From Phyllobacteriaceae bacterium (GTDB taxonomy: Bacteria; Pseudomonadota; Alphaproteobacteria; Rhizobiales; Rhizobiaceae), in NCBI GenBank assembly GCA_016711085.1, contig JADJTR010000001.1, positions 186,001 through 250,000 on the forward strand: a stretch of DNA of 64,000 nucleotides, written 5' to 3'. The translations under genes and the position numbers were made by a program. The notes under the pieces are model-generated. The model did not search any database. It saw only the letters and a program-made list of their open reading frames with translations, and was not told the origin of the DNA. Of the stretch, positions 17,432 to 26,026 are shown in pieces. The first letter of the stretch is position 1; every line of letters starts with the position of its first letter.

Positions 17432-18129
17432 GCGATCCGCGCGGCCATGAACGGGAACCGGAAGGCGACGAACTTCTCGCCGCCGAATATGTTCTCGGCG
17501 TGCTCGATCCGGCGATGAGGCCGGAGATCGCAGCGCGCATCGACCGCGATCGCGCCTTCGCCGCCCTGGTCGAGGCATGGACGGCCCGGCTTTCGCCGCT
17601 CGATGCGGCGTACGAAGCGGAATTGCCGCCCACTTCCGTCAAGGCGGCGTTGGACCGCCGGCTTTTCGCCACGGCGCCGGGTAAGCCGTCGCTGTGGTCG
17701 TCGCTCGCTTTCTGGCGCAGCCTTTCGGCCGCGGCGGTGGCTGTCGCGGCTTTCGTCGTCGTCGCGCCCCTGCTTTCGCCCGCGCCGCCGGCGGACCGCC
17801 TTGTCGCTTCCCTCGCCGCCGACGGGTCGGAGATCCGTTATGTCGTCGTCTACGACCCGGCGGAAGGCGATGTGTCGCTCAATCATCTCGCCGGCGATCG
17901 CGCCGAGGGTCGCGATTTCGAACTCTGGGTGATCGAAGCCGGCAAGGCGCCGGTTTCGGCCGGAATCATCGCCGTCGGCGGCACGATCCATATTGTCCTG
18001 CCGCCCGAACTTGCCGCCCGCATCGCCGCCGGCGCCGTGCTCGCCATCTCGATGGAGCCGAAGGGCGGTTCGCCGACGGGCGCGCCGACCGGCCCGGTGG
18101 TGGCGGCCGGCGATCTGCGCTCCATCTGA
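17428..18129 (+). CDS. RskA-type membrane anti-sigma factor
   Basis: A 233-residue anti-sigma factor. The N-terminal cytoplasmic segment (EGDELLAAEYVLGVLDP) is the sigma-binding start typical of the RskA/anti-sigma-K family. A single membrane helix lies at about residues 98-120 (AAAVAVAAFVVVAPLL), and the C-terminal periplasmic anti-sigma-K domain includes YVVVYDPAEGDVSLNHL and ELWVIEAG. No zinc-binding HxxxCxxC motif is seen, which fits this subgroup. It overlaps the sigma gene by 4 bases and presumably releases the sigma factor on envelope or oxidative stress; that stimulus is inference. Confidence 0.9.
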   Translation: MSDPRGHEREPEGDELLAAEYVLGVLDPAMRPEIAARIDRDRAFAALVEAWTARLSPLDAAYEAELPPTSVKAALDRRLFATAPGKPSLWSSLAFWRSLSAAAVAVAAFVVVAPLLSPAPPADRLVASLAADGSEIRYVVVYDPAEGDVSLNHLAGDRAEGRDFELWVIEAGKAPVSAGIIAVGGTIHIVLPPELAARIAAGAVLAISMEPKGGSPTGAPTGPVVAAGDLRSI

Positions 18130-18151
18130 CGTTTTCGTGATCGCCATCGGC

Positions 18152-18178
18152 GAAACTTTTTGTCCGCCGGCCCCGTTT
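18152..18178 (+). promoter_or_regulatory. Possible ECF sigma-dependent promoter
   Basis: GAAAC (18152-18156) and CGTTT (18174-18178) are separated by 17 bases, a layout resembling many ECF promoters with an AAC-containing -35 and a CGT-containing -10. It lies 45 bases before the fasciclin start and just after the anti-sigma gene. The match is short, and no identical pair was found before the sigma gene, so this is tentative. Confidence 0.35.
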
Positions 18179-18222
18179 CCCTCGTGTTCCCCCGACGGAA
18201 CCGATTGAAAAGGGAGACTGTC

Positions 18223-18786
18223 ATGACTGCTCGCAAATCCACCGCCATCCTCATCGTTGCGCTCGCCGCCACCGCGGCGTTCGCCGGCCTTGCCCGCGCC
18301 GACAATCCGATGGTCGGCGGCGCGCCGATGTATGCCGAAAAGAACATCGTTGAAAACGCCGTCAATTCGAAGGATCACACCACGCTCGTCGCCGCGGTGA
18401 AAGCCGCGGGCCTGGTCGAAACGCTCTCCGGTCCGGGTCCGTTCACGGTTTTCGCGCCCACCAACGACGCCTTTGCGGCGCTGCCGGCCGGCACGGTGGA
18501 AAACCTGCTGAAGCCGGAAAACAAGGCAATGCTGACCAAGATCCTGACCTGCCATGTTGTCGGGGCCGAAGCCTTCGCCAAGGATGTCATGAAGATGGTC
18601 GACGACGACAAGGGCGCCCATACGGTCAAGACCGTCGGCGGCTGCGCGTTCACGGCGAAATACATGGGCGACAAGGTGATGATCGAAGACGAAATGGGCA
18701 ATGTCGCCAATGTCACCATCGCCGATGTCGACCAGTCGAACGGCGTCATCCACGTCATCGACAAGGTGCTCTTGCCGAAAATGTGA
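18223..18786 (+). CDS. Secreted fasciclin (FAS1) domain protein
   Basis: A 187-residue periplasmic or secreted protein with a signal peptide (about residues 1-26, ending ARA) and one FAS1 domain. The FAS1 signatures GPFTVFAPTNDAFAALP and the ending NGVIHVIDKVLLP are clear. Such domains act in adhesion or protein contacts and are often placed beside ECF sigma/anti-sigma pairs in bacteria. The ATG follows AGGGAGA. A GC-rich hairpin lies immediately downstream. It is probably a target of the neighbouring sigma factor. Confidence 0.92.
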   Translation: MTARKSTAILIVALAATAAFAGLARADNPMVGGAPMYAEKNIVENAVNSKDHTTLVAAVKAAGLVETLSGPGPFTVFAPTNDAFAALPAGTVENLLKPENKAMLTKILTCHVVGAEAFAKDVMKMVDDDKGAHTVKTVGGCAFTAKYMGDKVMIEDEMGNVANVTIADVDQSNGVIHVIDKVLLPKM

Positions 18787-18803
18787 TCGGAGTTCGCGGA
18801 CAG

Positions 18804-18832
18804 GGGAGTCGGCCGGAGAACGGCCGGCTCCC
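18804..18832 (+). terminator. Strong hairpin after fasciclin gene, no T-run
   Basis: A 12-base-pair stem (18804-18815 with 18821-18832, one G-T pair) closes a 5-base loop, GAGAA. It lies 17 bases after the fasciclin stop and before msrB. There is no run of T after it, so it may stabilise or partly terminate the fasciclin message rather than act as a full intrinsic terminator. Confidence 0.45.
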
Positions 18833-18902
18833 GTTCCGCGCGCGCAAACGTGATTTCCGGTTCAGCGCGGATGGCGCGAAAAAGCGCTCAAGGAGAAACC
18901 CC

Positions 18903-19397
18903 ATGATGACCAAACGCAATCTGCTCGCCGGCGCGGCCGGCTTCTTCGGCATCGCCGCCTTCGACCGAATGGCCGGCAACCGCTCGGTCGCGTTCGCCGA
19001 AACGTTCGAAATCACCAAGACCGAAGCCGAGTGGCGCGCCCTGCTTTCGCCCGAGCAATTCGCCGTGCTGCGCGAGGAAGATACCGAGCGCCCCTTCACC
19101 AGCCCGCTCAATGACGAGAAACGCAAGGGCGCCTTTCACTGCGCCGGCTGCGATCTGCCGGCGTTCGCGTCCGAGACGAAATACAATTCGGGCACCGGCT
19201 GGCCGAGCTTCTGGGCGCCGCTCGACAATGCGGTCGCCACGCGGGAGGACAATTCCTTTTTCGCCACCCGCATCGAAGTGCATTGCCGGCGCTGCGGCGG
19301 CCATTTCGGCCATGTCTTCGACGATGGTCCGCCGCCGACGGGGAAACGCTACTGCATGAACGGGCTGGCGCTGACGTTCAAGGTCGCCGCTGCCTGA
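18903..19397 (+). CDS. msrB: Peptide-methionine (R)-S-oxide reductase, exported form
   Basis: Reduces the R form of methionine sulfoxide in proteins. Of 164 residues, the first about 35 form an export-type leader (TKRNLLAGAAGFFGIAAF, with a Lys-Arg start and hydrophobic core), so the enzyme acts in the periplasm. The MsrB core has the two zinc pairs (CAGC and CRRC), GTGWPSFW, HFGHVFDDGPPPTGKRYC with the catalytic Cys, and the terminal NGLALTF. The usual Asn-Ser after the catalytic Cys reads Met-Asn-Gly, a mild variation. The start follows AAGGAGA. Position after the sigma/anti-sigma/fasciclin genes suggests a shared oxidative-stress role. Confidence 0.93.
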   Translation: MMTKRNLLAGAAGFFGIAAFDRMAGNRSVAFAETFEITKTEAEWRALLSPEQFAVLREEDTERPFTSPLNDEKRKGAFHCAGCDLPAFASETKYNSGTGWPSFWAPLDNAVATREDNSFFATRIEVHCRRCGGHFGHVFDDGPPPTGKRYCMNGLALTFKVAAA

Positions 19398-19419
19398 GGC
19401 AAACCGAAGCGCGTCTCCA

Positions 19420-20417
19420 TCAGGCGTTCCTGGTGATTTCCAGGAACCAGATCGTCGTCGGTTCGATGTCGGGTTCGGCGAAACGTTCGTTGAGAATGCG
19501 CATCGACATCGCCTGCGGCGACAGGTTTCGCGCCAAATCGATCATCTCCGCGCGGTTCCGGTAAATGAGGAACCATTCCGCATAGAGTTCCATCATCAGC
19601 CGGTGCGACGGCAGATGCGGATTGTTGTCGGACGCTGCGGCGAAATTGCCGACGACGAGCCGGCCGCCCGGCTTGAGCAGATCGAACAAGCCGGCGACCA
19701 GCGCCGGCGCGCCTCGACCCGGATTGTCGGCGAAGACGGGAACATAATCGAACAGCCCGGACGAATAGACGAGGTCGTATCGGCGATCGGCGAGGTCAAT
19801 GGTCCCGCCATCGATCGTGTCGAAGCGCCGCCTTCCCTTGATGTATTCGAAAGCGTTGAGCTGGAGGAGATCGGCGGCGACGCCGTTGCGATGGCGCGCG
19901 GCGTGCGCCAGTGCGTGAGTGTCATGGTCGGCGAGGTCGACCGTTATCGCATTGTCGACTCCGGCGAGTTCACGGGCGCTGCCGCAGGCGAGGTTGAGAA
20001 CGCGGCTGCCCGGCGCCAGCGCGTTCATTTCCCGGCGCATGGTGGTCATCCGCCGCCGAACCGCCTCGGCCGCCGGGAGGTTGAGAAACACGGCGTTCAG
20101 CATGCGGGAGAAATTGTCGTCGCCGACAAGGCCGTTGTCGTAGATCATCTCCATCAGGTCCTTGTCGCCGGCGTAGCCATATTTTTTTCAAACGCCGAAC
20201 GCACGAACGCCGACCGGTTGATCACCGAAGCAACCGGATGGGACCTGTAAACGGTTGAAACGTCACACCCCAATGCGCGGTTCAACTGGGTTTCGGCGTT
20301 GCGCCAGCAAGCGTCGCGGACAGCCTCGGCGTTTTGTGGCGTGATCGCGGCGCATAGGACTTCCAACCTCACAAGATCGCGTTCGAAATGGGTCAGGCAA
20401 TTATGAAAGTGCTCCAC
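19420..20417 (-). pseudogene. Class I SAM-dependent methyltransferase, YGYAGD type, one frameshift
   Basis: A predicted S-adenosylmethionine-dependent methyltransferase of about 332 residues once repaired. The first frame starts at GTG (20415-20417), preceded by AGGGAGA, and reads to SAFEK. The second continues YGYAGDKDLMEMIYDNG, with the SAM-binding motif VLNLACGSARELAG and the later GLFDLLKPGGRLVVGNF. The break lies in a run of seven A (coding strand, about 20180); eight A would restore the frame. The YGYAGD motif marks a methyltransferase group that includes enzymes of fatty-acid methyl ester signalling, but the substrate here is unknown. Confidence 0.75.
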
Positions 20418-20509
20418 GATGTCTCCCTTGTCGCTGTGGAACGGTCCATTCGCGAATAGGAGGCGCGGCGTGAGCGAAGCGTGAAATGGCCGAAGCGGCG
20501 GCGTGAATT

Positions 20510-21163
20510 TCAGATCGAGACGGCGATCAGGATGGCTTCGCGCAAATCGTCCAGGCCCGATCCCTTTTCGGCCGATGTCGCAAGGATGTCGGGAAAAGCC
20601 GCCGCCCTTTTGCGTACGCCCTCGATGGTGGCAAGGCGCACCTTCTCCAGCGCCGGCGCGGAAATCTTGTCGGCTTTGGTCAAGACGATCTGGTAGGAGA
20701 CCGCCGCCTTGTCGAGCAGGTCGAGCGCCGCCTTGTCGGCCTTGAGGATGCCGTGGCGGGAGTCGATCAGCACATAGACACGCTTCAGCGTGGTGCGGCC
20801 GCGCAAATAGTCGAAGACGAGCTTGGTCCATCGCTCGACTTCCGCTTTGGGCGCTTCCGCGAAGCCGTAGCCCGGCATGTCGACAATGGCGAGGGGCGGC
20901 AGATCGTCCATGCCGCCGGAATGGCCGTCGGGAACGAAGTAGTTGAGCTCCTGGGTCCGCCCAGGCGTATTCGACGTTCGCGCCAGTCCCTTGTGGCCGA
21001 CAAGCGCGTTGATCAGCGACGATTTGCCGACATTGGAGCGGCCGGCAAAGGCGATTTCCGGCGGTCCGGCCGGCGGCAGCACCGCCATGTTCGGCACGCC
21101 GCGGATGAATATCCACGGGCGTGGGAAGGCGGGCGCGCCGCTCGGAGGCGTGACGCCCGGCAT
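20510..21163 (-). CDS. engB: Ribosome biogenesis GTP-binding protein EngB/YsxC
   Basis: A 217-residue small GTPase needed for assembly of the large ribosomal subunit. The P-loop GRSNVGKSSL lies at residues 41-50, followed by switch elements NTPGRTQELNYF, G3 VDMPGYGFAEAP, G4 LTKADK and a G5-like ATSAEKGSG. The chosen ATG follows the yidC stop by five bases; longer frames through yidC are artefacts. The order rpmH-rnpA-yidC-engB on one strand is the standard alphaproteobacterial arrangement. Confidence 0.95.
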   Translation of the reverse strand: MPGVTPPSGAPAFPRPWIFIRGVPNMAVLPPAGPPEIAFAGRSNVGKSSLINALVGHKGLARTSNTPGRTQELNYFVPDGHSGGMDDLPPLAIVDMPGYGFAEAPKAEVERWTKLVFDYLRGRTTLKRVYVLIDSRHGILKADKAALDLLDKAAVSYQIVLTKADKISAPALEKVRLATIEGVRKRAAAFPDILATSAEKGSGLDDLREAILIAVSI

Positions 21164-21168
21164 AGCCA

Positions 21169-22986
21169 CTACTTCGCCGCTTCCGGTTTCTTCTTGAACA
21201 GGGTCGCCAGATTGCCGAACAATTCGATCTTGGCCCCGTGGCGCTTCATGATGATCGCCTGCTGGGCGATCGACAGAAGATTGTTCCAGGCCCAGTAAAT
21301 GATCAGCCCGGCCGGGAACGCCGCCATCATGAAGGTGAACATCACCGGCATCCAGGTGAAGATCATCGCCTGGGTCGGGTCCGGCGGCGTCGGGTTCATG
21401 CGCATCTGCAGAAACATGGTGATGCCCATCAGCAGCGGCCAGACGCCGATCATCAGATAGGCGGGAACGCCGAAGGGCAGCAAGCCGAACAGGTTGAACA
21501 CCGAGGTCGGGTCCGGCGCGGCGAGATCCTGGATCCAGCCGAAAAACGGCGCATGGCGCATTTCGATGGTGACGTAGAGCACTTTGTAGAGGGCGAAGAA
21601 CACCGGGATCTGCAACAGCACTGGCCAGCACCCGGCGACCGGATTGATCTTTTCGCGTTTGTAGAGTTCCAGCAGCTCCTGCTGCTGGCGCATCTTGTCG
21701 TCGGCGTATTTGGCGCGGATTTCCTCCATCGCCGGCTGCATCTTCTTCATGTTCGCCATGGACGCGTATTGCTTGTTGGCGAGCGGGAAGAAGAGCCCCT
21801 TGACGATAACGGTGGTCACCAGGATGGCGATGCCGAAATTGCCGAAAAATTTGTACAGCGTGTCGATCAGCCAGTACATCGGCTTGGTGATGAAATAGAA
21901 CCAGCCCCAGTCGATCAGCAGGCTGAACTGCTTGATGGCGCGCTCGTCCTCATAGGCCGAAATCTCGGCCGATTGCTTCGCTCCGGCGAACACCAGCGTC
22001 TCGACGGTCTCGCTCGCACCGGGCGCGATGGTCAGCGGATCGGTCGAGAAATCGGCCTGATAGCGGGCGCGCCCGTCGGTCAGATACGAGAAGCGGCCCT
22101 GCCAGGGCGTCTTGGCCGAAGGGACCAGCGCGACGCCCCAATATTTGTCGGTGATGCCGAGCCAGCCTTCCGACGTCTTGGTCGGCTTGACCTCTTTTTC
22201 CTCTTCCATGTCGGAAAAGGTGACTTCCTGGAGACCTTCATCGCCGACGACGCCGATCATGCCTTCGTGGATGACCCAGATGCCGGCGGCCGACGGCTTG
22301 TCAAAGCGTGTGGCCCGGCCATAGGCGTTGACCACCGCCGGCGTTGCGCCGCCATTGGTCACCGTGTCGGAGACGGTGAACATGTATTTGCCGTCGACGG
22401 CGATGGTGCGCTTGAAGGTCAGGCCCTTGTCATTGACGAAGGTCAGCGTCACGGGCGTCGCCGGGGTCAGCGTCTGTTCGCCTTCCGCCGTCCAGCTTGT
22501 CGACGGGCCGGGCACGGCGCCGATCGACGGGTCGGCGAAATAGCCGGTTTCGGCGAAGTAGCCGTTGGCGAGTTCGCCGGGATTGAGCAGCGCGATGATG
22601 GGCGAGGTCTTGTCGACGGTTTCGTGGTAATTCTTCAAGGACAAATCGTCGATGCGCCCGCCCGTAAGGCTGATCGAGCCGGCAAGGCTCGGCGTGTCGA
22701 TTTTCACGCGCTTGCTCAGAGCCAGGGCGTCGGCGCGCGACGCGGGAAGCGCTGCTCCGCCAGGCGCGGCTGGGGTGGCCGGCGCGCCGGGCTGGGCCGG
22801 GGCGACCGGCGTCTCGCCGGGTTGGGCGGCGTTGCCGGCGCCTTGTCCGGCTTCGGCGGCCTTTTGCTCGATGCGCGCCGCCTCGCGTTCCGCGTCGATG
22901 CGCGGCTGCATGTAGAAAACCTGCCACAGCGTCAGGATTATCACCGAAATGGCGATGGTGAGGAATAAATTGCGGTTGTTATCCAT
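21169..22986 (-). CDS. yidC: Membrane protein insertase YidC
   Basis: A 605-residue inner-membrane insertase. The N-terminal helix (FLTIAISVIILTLWQVFYM) is followed by a Pro/Ala-rich linker, the large periplasmic beta-domain (about residues 80-360), and the conserved C-terminal five-helix core. The core includes NPVAGCWPVLLQIPVFFALY, the MRHAPFFGWIQDLAAPDP loop and FPAGLIIYWAWNNLLSIAQQ. It inserts respiratory and ATP-synthase subunits alone or with Sec. The start codon shares its A with the rnpA stop (TGATG), and engB follows after five bases. Confidence 0.97.
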   Translation of the reverse strand: MDNNRNLFLTIAISVIILTLWQVFYMQPRIDAEREAARIEQKAAEAGQGAGNAAQPGETPVAPAQPGAPATPAAPGGAALPASRADALALSKRVKIDTPSLAGSISLTGGRIDDLSLKNYHETVDKTSPIIALLNPGELANGYFAETGYFADPSIGAVPGPSTSWTAEGEQTLTPATPVTLTFVNDKGLTFKRTIAVDGKYMFTVSDTVTNGGATPAVVNAYGRATRFDKPSAAGIWVIHEGMIGVVGDEGLQEVTFSDMEEEKEVKPTKTSEGWLGITDKYWGVALVPSAKTPWQGRFSYLTDGRARYQADFSTDPLTIAPGASETVETLVFAGAKQSAEISAYEDERAIKQFSLLIDWGWFYFITKPMYWLIDTLYKFFGNFGIAILVTTVIVKGLFFPLANKQYASMANMKKMQPAMEEIRAKYADDKMRQQQELLELYKREKINPVAGCWPVLLQIPVFFALYKVLYVTIEMRHAPFFGWIQDLAAPDPTSVFNLFGLLPFGVPAYLMIGVWPLLMGITMFLQMRMNPTPPDPTQAMIFTWMPVMFTFMMAAFPAGLIIYWAWNNLLSIAQQAIIMKRHGAKIELFGNLATLFKKKPEAAK

Positions 22987-23348
22987 CAGTTCCTGTTCCT
23001 GATGCGCCGGCGGAGTTCGGCGGCGAGTTCGGCGAAAGGCGCGTCGAGCGCCTCGCGGCGGCCGACGATCACATAGTCGGTGCCGGGCTGCATGTCACGC
23101 GCGGCGTCGCGGCGCACCGCGTCGCGCAATCGCCGGCGAATACGGTTTCTTTCCGTCGCCGTGCCGCATTTGCGCGTGATGGTGAAGCCGACGCGGGCCG
23201 GCGCTTCGTCGCCGCGCGCCTTGATCTCGACCATGAACCAGCGCCCGCGCCGTTTGGCGCCGTCGCGCGCGGCCAGGAATTCGGACCGTTTTTTCAAACG
23301 GCCGGGCGGCGCCCGGTCGGGTCCGCCGGCCGCGTCTGCTTCGCTCAA
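22986..23348 (-). CDS. rnpA: Ribonuclease P protein component
   Basis: A 120-residue basic protein subunit of RNase P, which matures tRNA 5' ends. The family motif RNRIRRRLRDAVR is at about residues 67-79, preceded by LKKRSEFLAARDGAKRRGRWF. The start is TTG at 23346-23348, which overlaps the rpmH stop; this couples the two genes tightly. The residues before LKKRSEF are a variable extension. The end overlaps yidC by one base. Confidence 0.93.
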   Translation of the reverse strand: MSEADAAGGPDRAPPGRLKKRSEFLAARDGAKRRGRWFMVEIKARGDEAPARVGFTITRKCGTATERNRIRRRLRDAVRRDAARDMQPGTDYVIVGRREALDAPFAELAAELRRRIRNRN

Positions 23349-23479
23349 GCGGTCAAACGCTTGCGGCCGCGGGCGCGGCGCGCGGCGATGACCTTGCGGC
23401 CGCCGGTGGTGGCCATGCGCGCGCGAAAGCCATGCCGGCGCTTGCGGACGATCTTGGACGGTTGGTAGGTGCGCTTCAT
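23345..23479 (-). CDS. rpmH: 50S ribosomal protein L34
   Basis: A 44-residue ribosomal protein with the invariant start MKRTYQPSKIVRKRRHGF and the basic end RARGRKRL. It is the first gene of the rpmH-rnpA-yidC-engB run, transcribed leftwards from the 300-base gap on its right. Confidence 0.97.
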   Translation of the reverse strand: MKRTYQPSKIVRKRRHGFRARMATTGGRKVIAARRARGRKRLTA

Positions 23480-23786
23480 TTGTTTCAACGCCGCGGCGTG
23501 CGGCCCTTCTTGGTTCCGCCGTCGCCGGCGGGAGCGTCTTGACTTGGCGCGGACACAGCGAAACGGCGCAACATGAAGTGCGCCGGAAGCCGCTTGGCCC
23601 GAGCGTGGCGGGTCAATAGCCGCGCCGGATGGGCGAGTCAACCGCGGCGGCGGCGATCACGCCACGGTGAGGGTATTGCGCAAGGCGGTCAAACCGGGGT
23701 GAGGGCCCGCCATCGCGCTTGAGTTTCGACGCCGCTTGCGCCATGCCGCTACGAACGGGCATTTCGGCCCCGCGTGGTGCGATGCG
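23480..23786. other. Intergenic gap between rpmH and the TVP38 gene
   Basis: Divergent promoter region of about 307 bases. No convincing gene was seen. It should hold the rpmH promoter on the minus strand and the promoter of the TVP38 gene on the plus strand. I looked for clustered DnaA boxes, since rpmH can lie near a replication origin, and saw none. Confidence 0.5.
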
Positions 23787-24533
23787 ATGGACGGCGGCAA
23801 GTCGAAGGAGGCGAAAGGGGCGGCGTTGCGGCGCGCGGCGCCATTTCTGGTCCTCGTCGCGGGTTTGGGCCTCGCTTGGGCGCTTGGTTGGCTCGACTAC
23901 CTTTCGCTTGAGCATCTCGGCCGGAGCCGCGAATTCCTGAAGGAACAGGTCGCGACCCATCCGATCGCCGCGGCGATGGCGTTCATGGTCATTTATATCG
24001 TGGCGGTGGCCTTTTCGGTGCCGGCGGCCTCGGCGCTGTCGGTTTTTGGCGGCTTTCTGTTCGGTTGGCTGCAGGGCGGGGCAATGGTCGCGGTTTCAGC
24101 GACATTGGGCGCCTGCCTGTTGTTCCTCGCCGCGCGCAGCGCCTTCGGCGATCATTTGCGCGCCCGCGTCGCCGGCTTCGCCGGCCATTTTGCCAAGGGC
24201 TTCGAGGCCAACGCGTTTTCTTATTTGCTCGCGCTGCGCCTCGCGCCGTTTTTGCCGTTCTTCGTCGTCAATGTCGCCCCGGCCTTGTTCAAGGTGCGCC
24301 TGTCGACCTACGCGGCGGCCACGTTTCTCGGCATCCTGCCGGCGACATTCGCCTTCTGTTATCTCGGCCAGGGCGTCGAAAGTGTGCTCGTCGCCGCAGA
24401 AACGGCCGGCCGGACGCCTTCGGTCGCCGATCTGGTGACGCGCGATATCACATTGGCTTTTGCCGGGTTGGCTCTTGTCGCCTTGATCCCGGTCGCGCTT
24501 CGTCGGTTCTGGCCGCGCGCCGCGGGCGGGTGA
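23787..24533 (+). CDS. TVP38/TMEM64 family membrane protein
   Basis: A 248-residue polytopic inner-membrane protein of the TVP38/TMEM64 (SNARE-associated/VTT domain) family, relatives of DedA. The core signatures FSVPAASALSVFGGFLFGWLQG, ARSAFGDHLRAR and ANAFSYLLALRLAPFLPFFVVN are present (given in pieces). The family is linked to lipid scrambling and membrane homeostasis; the precise role here is unknown. The ATG at 23787 is preferred to an upstream in-frame ATG at 23736. It is followed after 7 bases by a flavin oxidoreductase, a pairing often seen, sometimes as a fused protein. Confidence 0.87.
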   Translation: MDGGKSKEAKGAALRRAAPFLVLVAGLGLAWALGWLDYLSLEHLGRSREFLKEQVATHPIAAAMAFMVIYIVAVAFSVPAASALSVFGGFLFGWLQGGAMVAVSATLGACLLFLAARSAFGDHLRARVAGFAGHFAKGFEANAFSYLLALRLAPFLPFFVVNVAPALFKVRLSTYAAATFLGILPATFAFCYLGQGVESVLVAAETAGRTPSVADLVTRDITLAFAGLALVALIPVALRRFWPRAAGG

Positions 24534-24540
24534 GGGAAAT

Positions 24541-25965
24541 ATGGCCAAAACGCTTGCGCCCGACATCTGCGTTATCGGCGCCGGTTCCGGCGGATTGTCG
24601 GTTGCCGCCGCCGCGGCGGCGTTTGGCGTTTCCGTCGTCCTGATCGAAAAAGCCAGGATGGGCGGCGAGTGCCTCAATTCCGGCTGCGTGCCGTCGAAGG
24701 CGCTGATCGCCTCGGCCAAACGGGCGCAGGCGATGCGCGAGGCCGAAGCCTTCGGCATCGCACCGGTGGAGCCCACCGTCGATTTCGCCAAGGTCCATGA
24801 TCGCGTCCATGGGGTCATCGCCGCGATCGCCCCCAACGATTCCGTCGCCCGCTTCACCGCGCTCGGTGTGACCGTGATCGAGGCGGAAGCCCGTTTCGTC
24901 GACGAGCGCACGGTGGTCGCCGGCGACCATGAGATTCGCGCCCGCCGCTTTGTCGTCGCCACCGGCTCCTCGCCCTTCATTCCGCCGATTCCCGGACTGG
25001 CCGAAATCGAATTCCTGACCAATGAGAGCGTCTTCGATCTCACGCGCCTGCCGTCCCGGCTTGTCGTCATCGGCGGCGGGCCGATCGGCATGGAAATGGC
25101 TCAGGCGTTCGGGCGGCTGGGCTCGGCCGTGACCGTCGTCGAGGCTTTCGCCGCCCTTGGCCGCGAGGATCCTGAACTTGCTGCCGTGGCGCTTGGCGCC
25201 ATTCGCGCCGAAGGTGTCGACATCCGCGAGAACACGGCGGTGACCCGTGTGGAAAAGCGCGAAGATGGCGTTCGCGTCCATGTCGACGGACCGGGCGGCC
25301 CCGGCGTGGTCGAGGCGTCCCATGTCCTCGTCGCCGTCGGTCGCGCCGCCAATGTCGGTGACCTCGGGCTCGAAGCGGCCGGCGTCGCTTTCGACCGCAA
25401 GGGCGTCAAGGTGGATTCGCGCCTGCGCACCGCCAATCGGCGCGTCCTTGCCATCGGCGATGTGGCGGGCGGCCTGCAGTTTACCCACGTCGCCGGCTGG
25501 CACGCCGGCCTGGCGATCCGCTCGATGCTGTTCCGCCTTGGCGCGAAAGCCGATGCGCGCGCCATTCCGCGCGCCACCTATGTCGATCCGGAAATCGCCC
25601 AGGTCGGACTGACCGAGGACGAAGCGCGAAAGCGCGGCGAACCGGTTTCCGTGCTGCGCTGGCCGTTCATCGAGAACGACCGGGCGCTGGCCGAAGGCAA
25701 GACCGCCGGCATGGTCAAGATCGTCACGGGCAGGCGCGGTCGCCTTCTTGGCGTCTCGATTGTCGGGGCAGGGGCGAGCGAGATGATCGCCCTTTACGCG
25801 CTGGCGCTGGCCAAGCGCCTGTCGGTGCGCGACCTTGCGTCCTTCGTCCCGCCCTATCCGACCATGGCCGAGGCCGGAAAGCGGGCCGCGGTGCAGGCCT
25901 TCGCGCCGGCGGCGCGCAACCGGTTCGTGCGCGGATTGGTCCGCTTCCTTGCCCGGTTCGGTTGA
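24541..25965 (+). CDS. Pyridine nucleotide-disulfide oxidoreductase, mercuric-reductase-like
   Basis: A 474-residue cytoplasmic FAD/NAD(P)-dependent flavoenzyme. The FAD motif VIGAGSGGLSVAAAAA is at the N-terminus, the redox-active disulfide is GGECLNSGCVPSKAL, the NAD(P) motif is VVIGGGPIGMEMAQAF, and the second FAD motif ends at VLAIGDVAGG. The C-terminal dimer domain has PPYPTMAEAGKR where dihydrolipoamide dehydrogenases have a catalytic His-Pro-Thr, so His is replaced by Tyr. This and the lack of a C-terminal Cys pair argue against both lipoamide dehydrogenase and true MerA. It is coupled to the TVP38 gene. Confidence 0.9.
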   Translation: MAKTLAPDICVIGAGSGGLSVAAAAAAFGVSVVLIEKARMGGECLNSGCVPSKALIASAKRAQAMREAEAFGIAPVEPTVDFAKVHDRVHGVIAAIAPNDSVARFTALGVTVIEAEARFVDERTVVAGDHEIRARRFVVATGSSPFIPPIPGLAEIEFLTNESVFDLTRLPSRLVVIGGGPIGMEMAQAFGRLGSAVTVVEAFAALGREDPELAAVALGAIRAEGVDIRENTAVTRVEKREDGVRVHVDGPGGPGVVEASHVLVAVGRAANVGDLGLEAAGVAFDRKGVKVDSRLRTANRRVLAIGDVAGGLQFTHVAGWHAGLAIRSMLFRLGAKADARAIPRATYVDPEIAQVGLTEDEARKRGEPVSVLRWPFIENDRALAEGKTAGMVKIVTGRRGRLLGVSIVGAGASEMIALYALALAKRLSVRDLASFVPPYPTMAEAGKRAAVQAFAPAARNRFVRGLVRFLARFG

Positions 25966-26026
25966 ACGGCTTGCGCAAATCGGCGAACCGCCTATCCTTT
26001 CGGGCAAGCCGGAAGGAGCGTTCGCG

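Noticed and set aside
17332..18753. Long minus-strand frame opposite the anti-sigma and fasciclin genes
   Set aside because: Shadow frame; the sense genes have domain motifs and coupled starts.
24541..25965. Calling the flavoenzyme mercuric reductase or lipoamide dehydrogenase
   Set aside because: It lacks the MerA C-terminal Cys pair and mer neighbours, and the lipoamide dehydrogenase catalytic His is Tyr.
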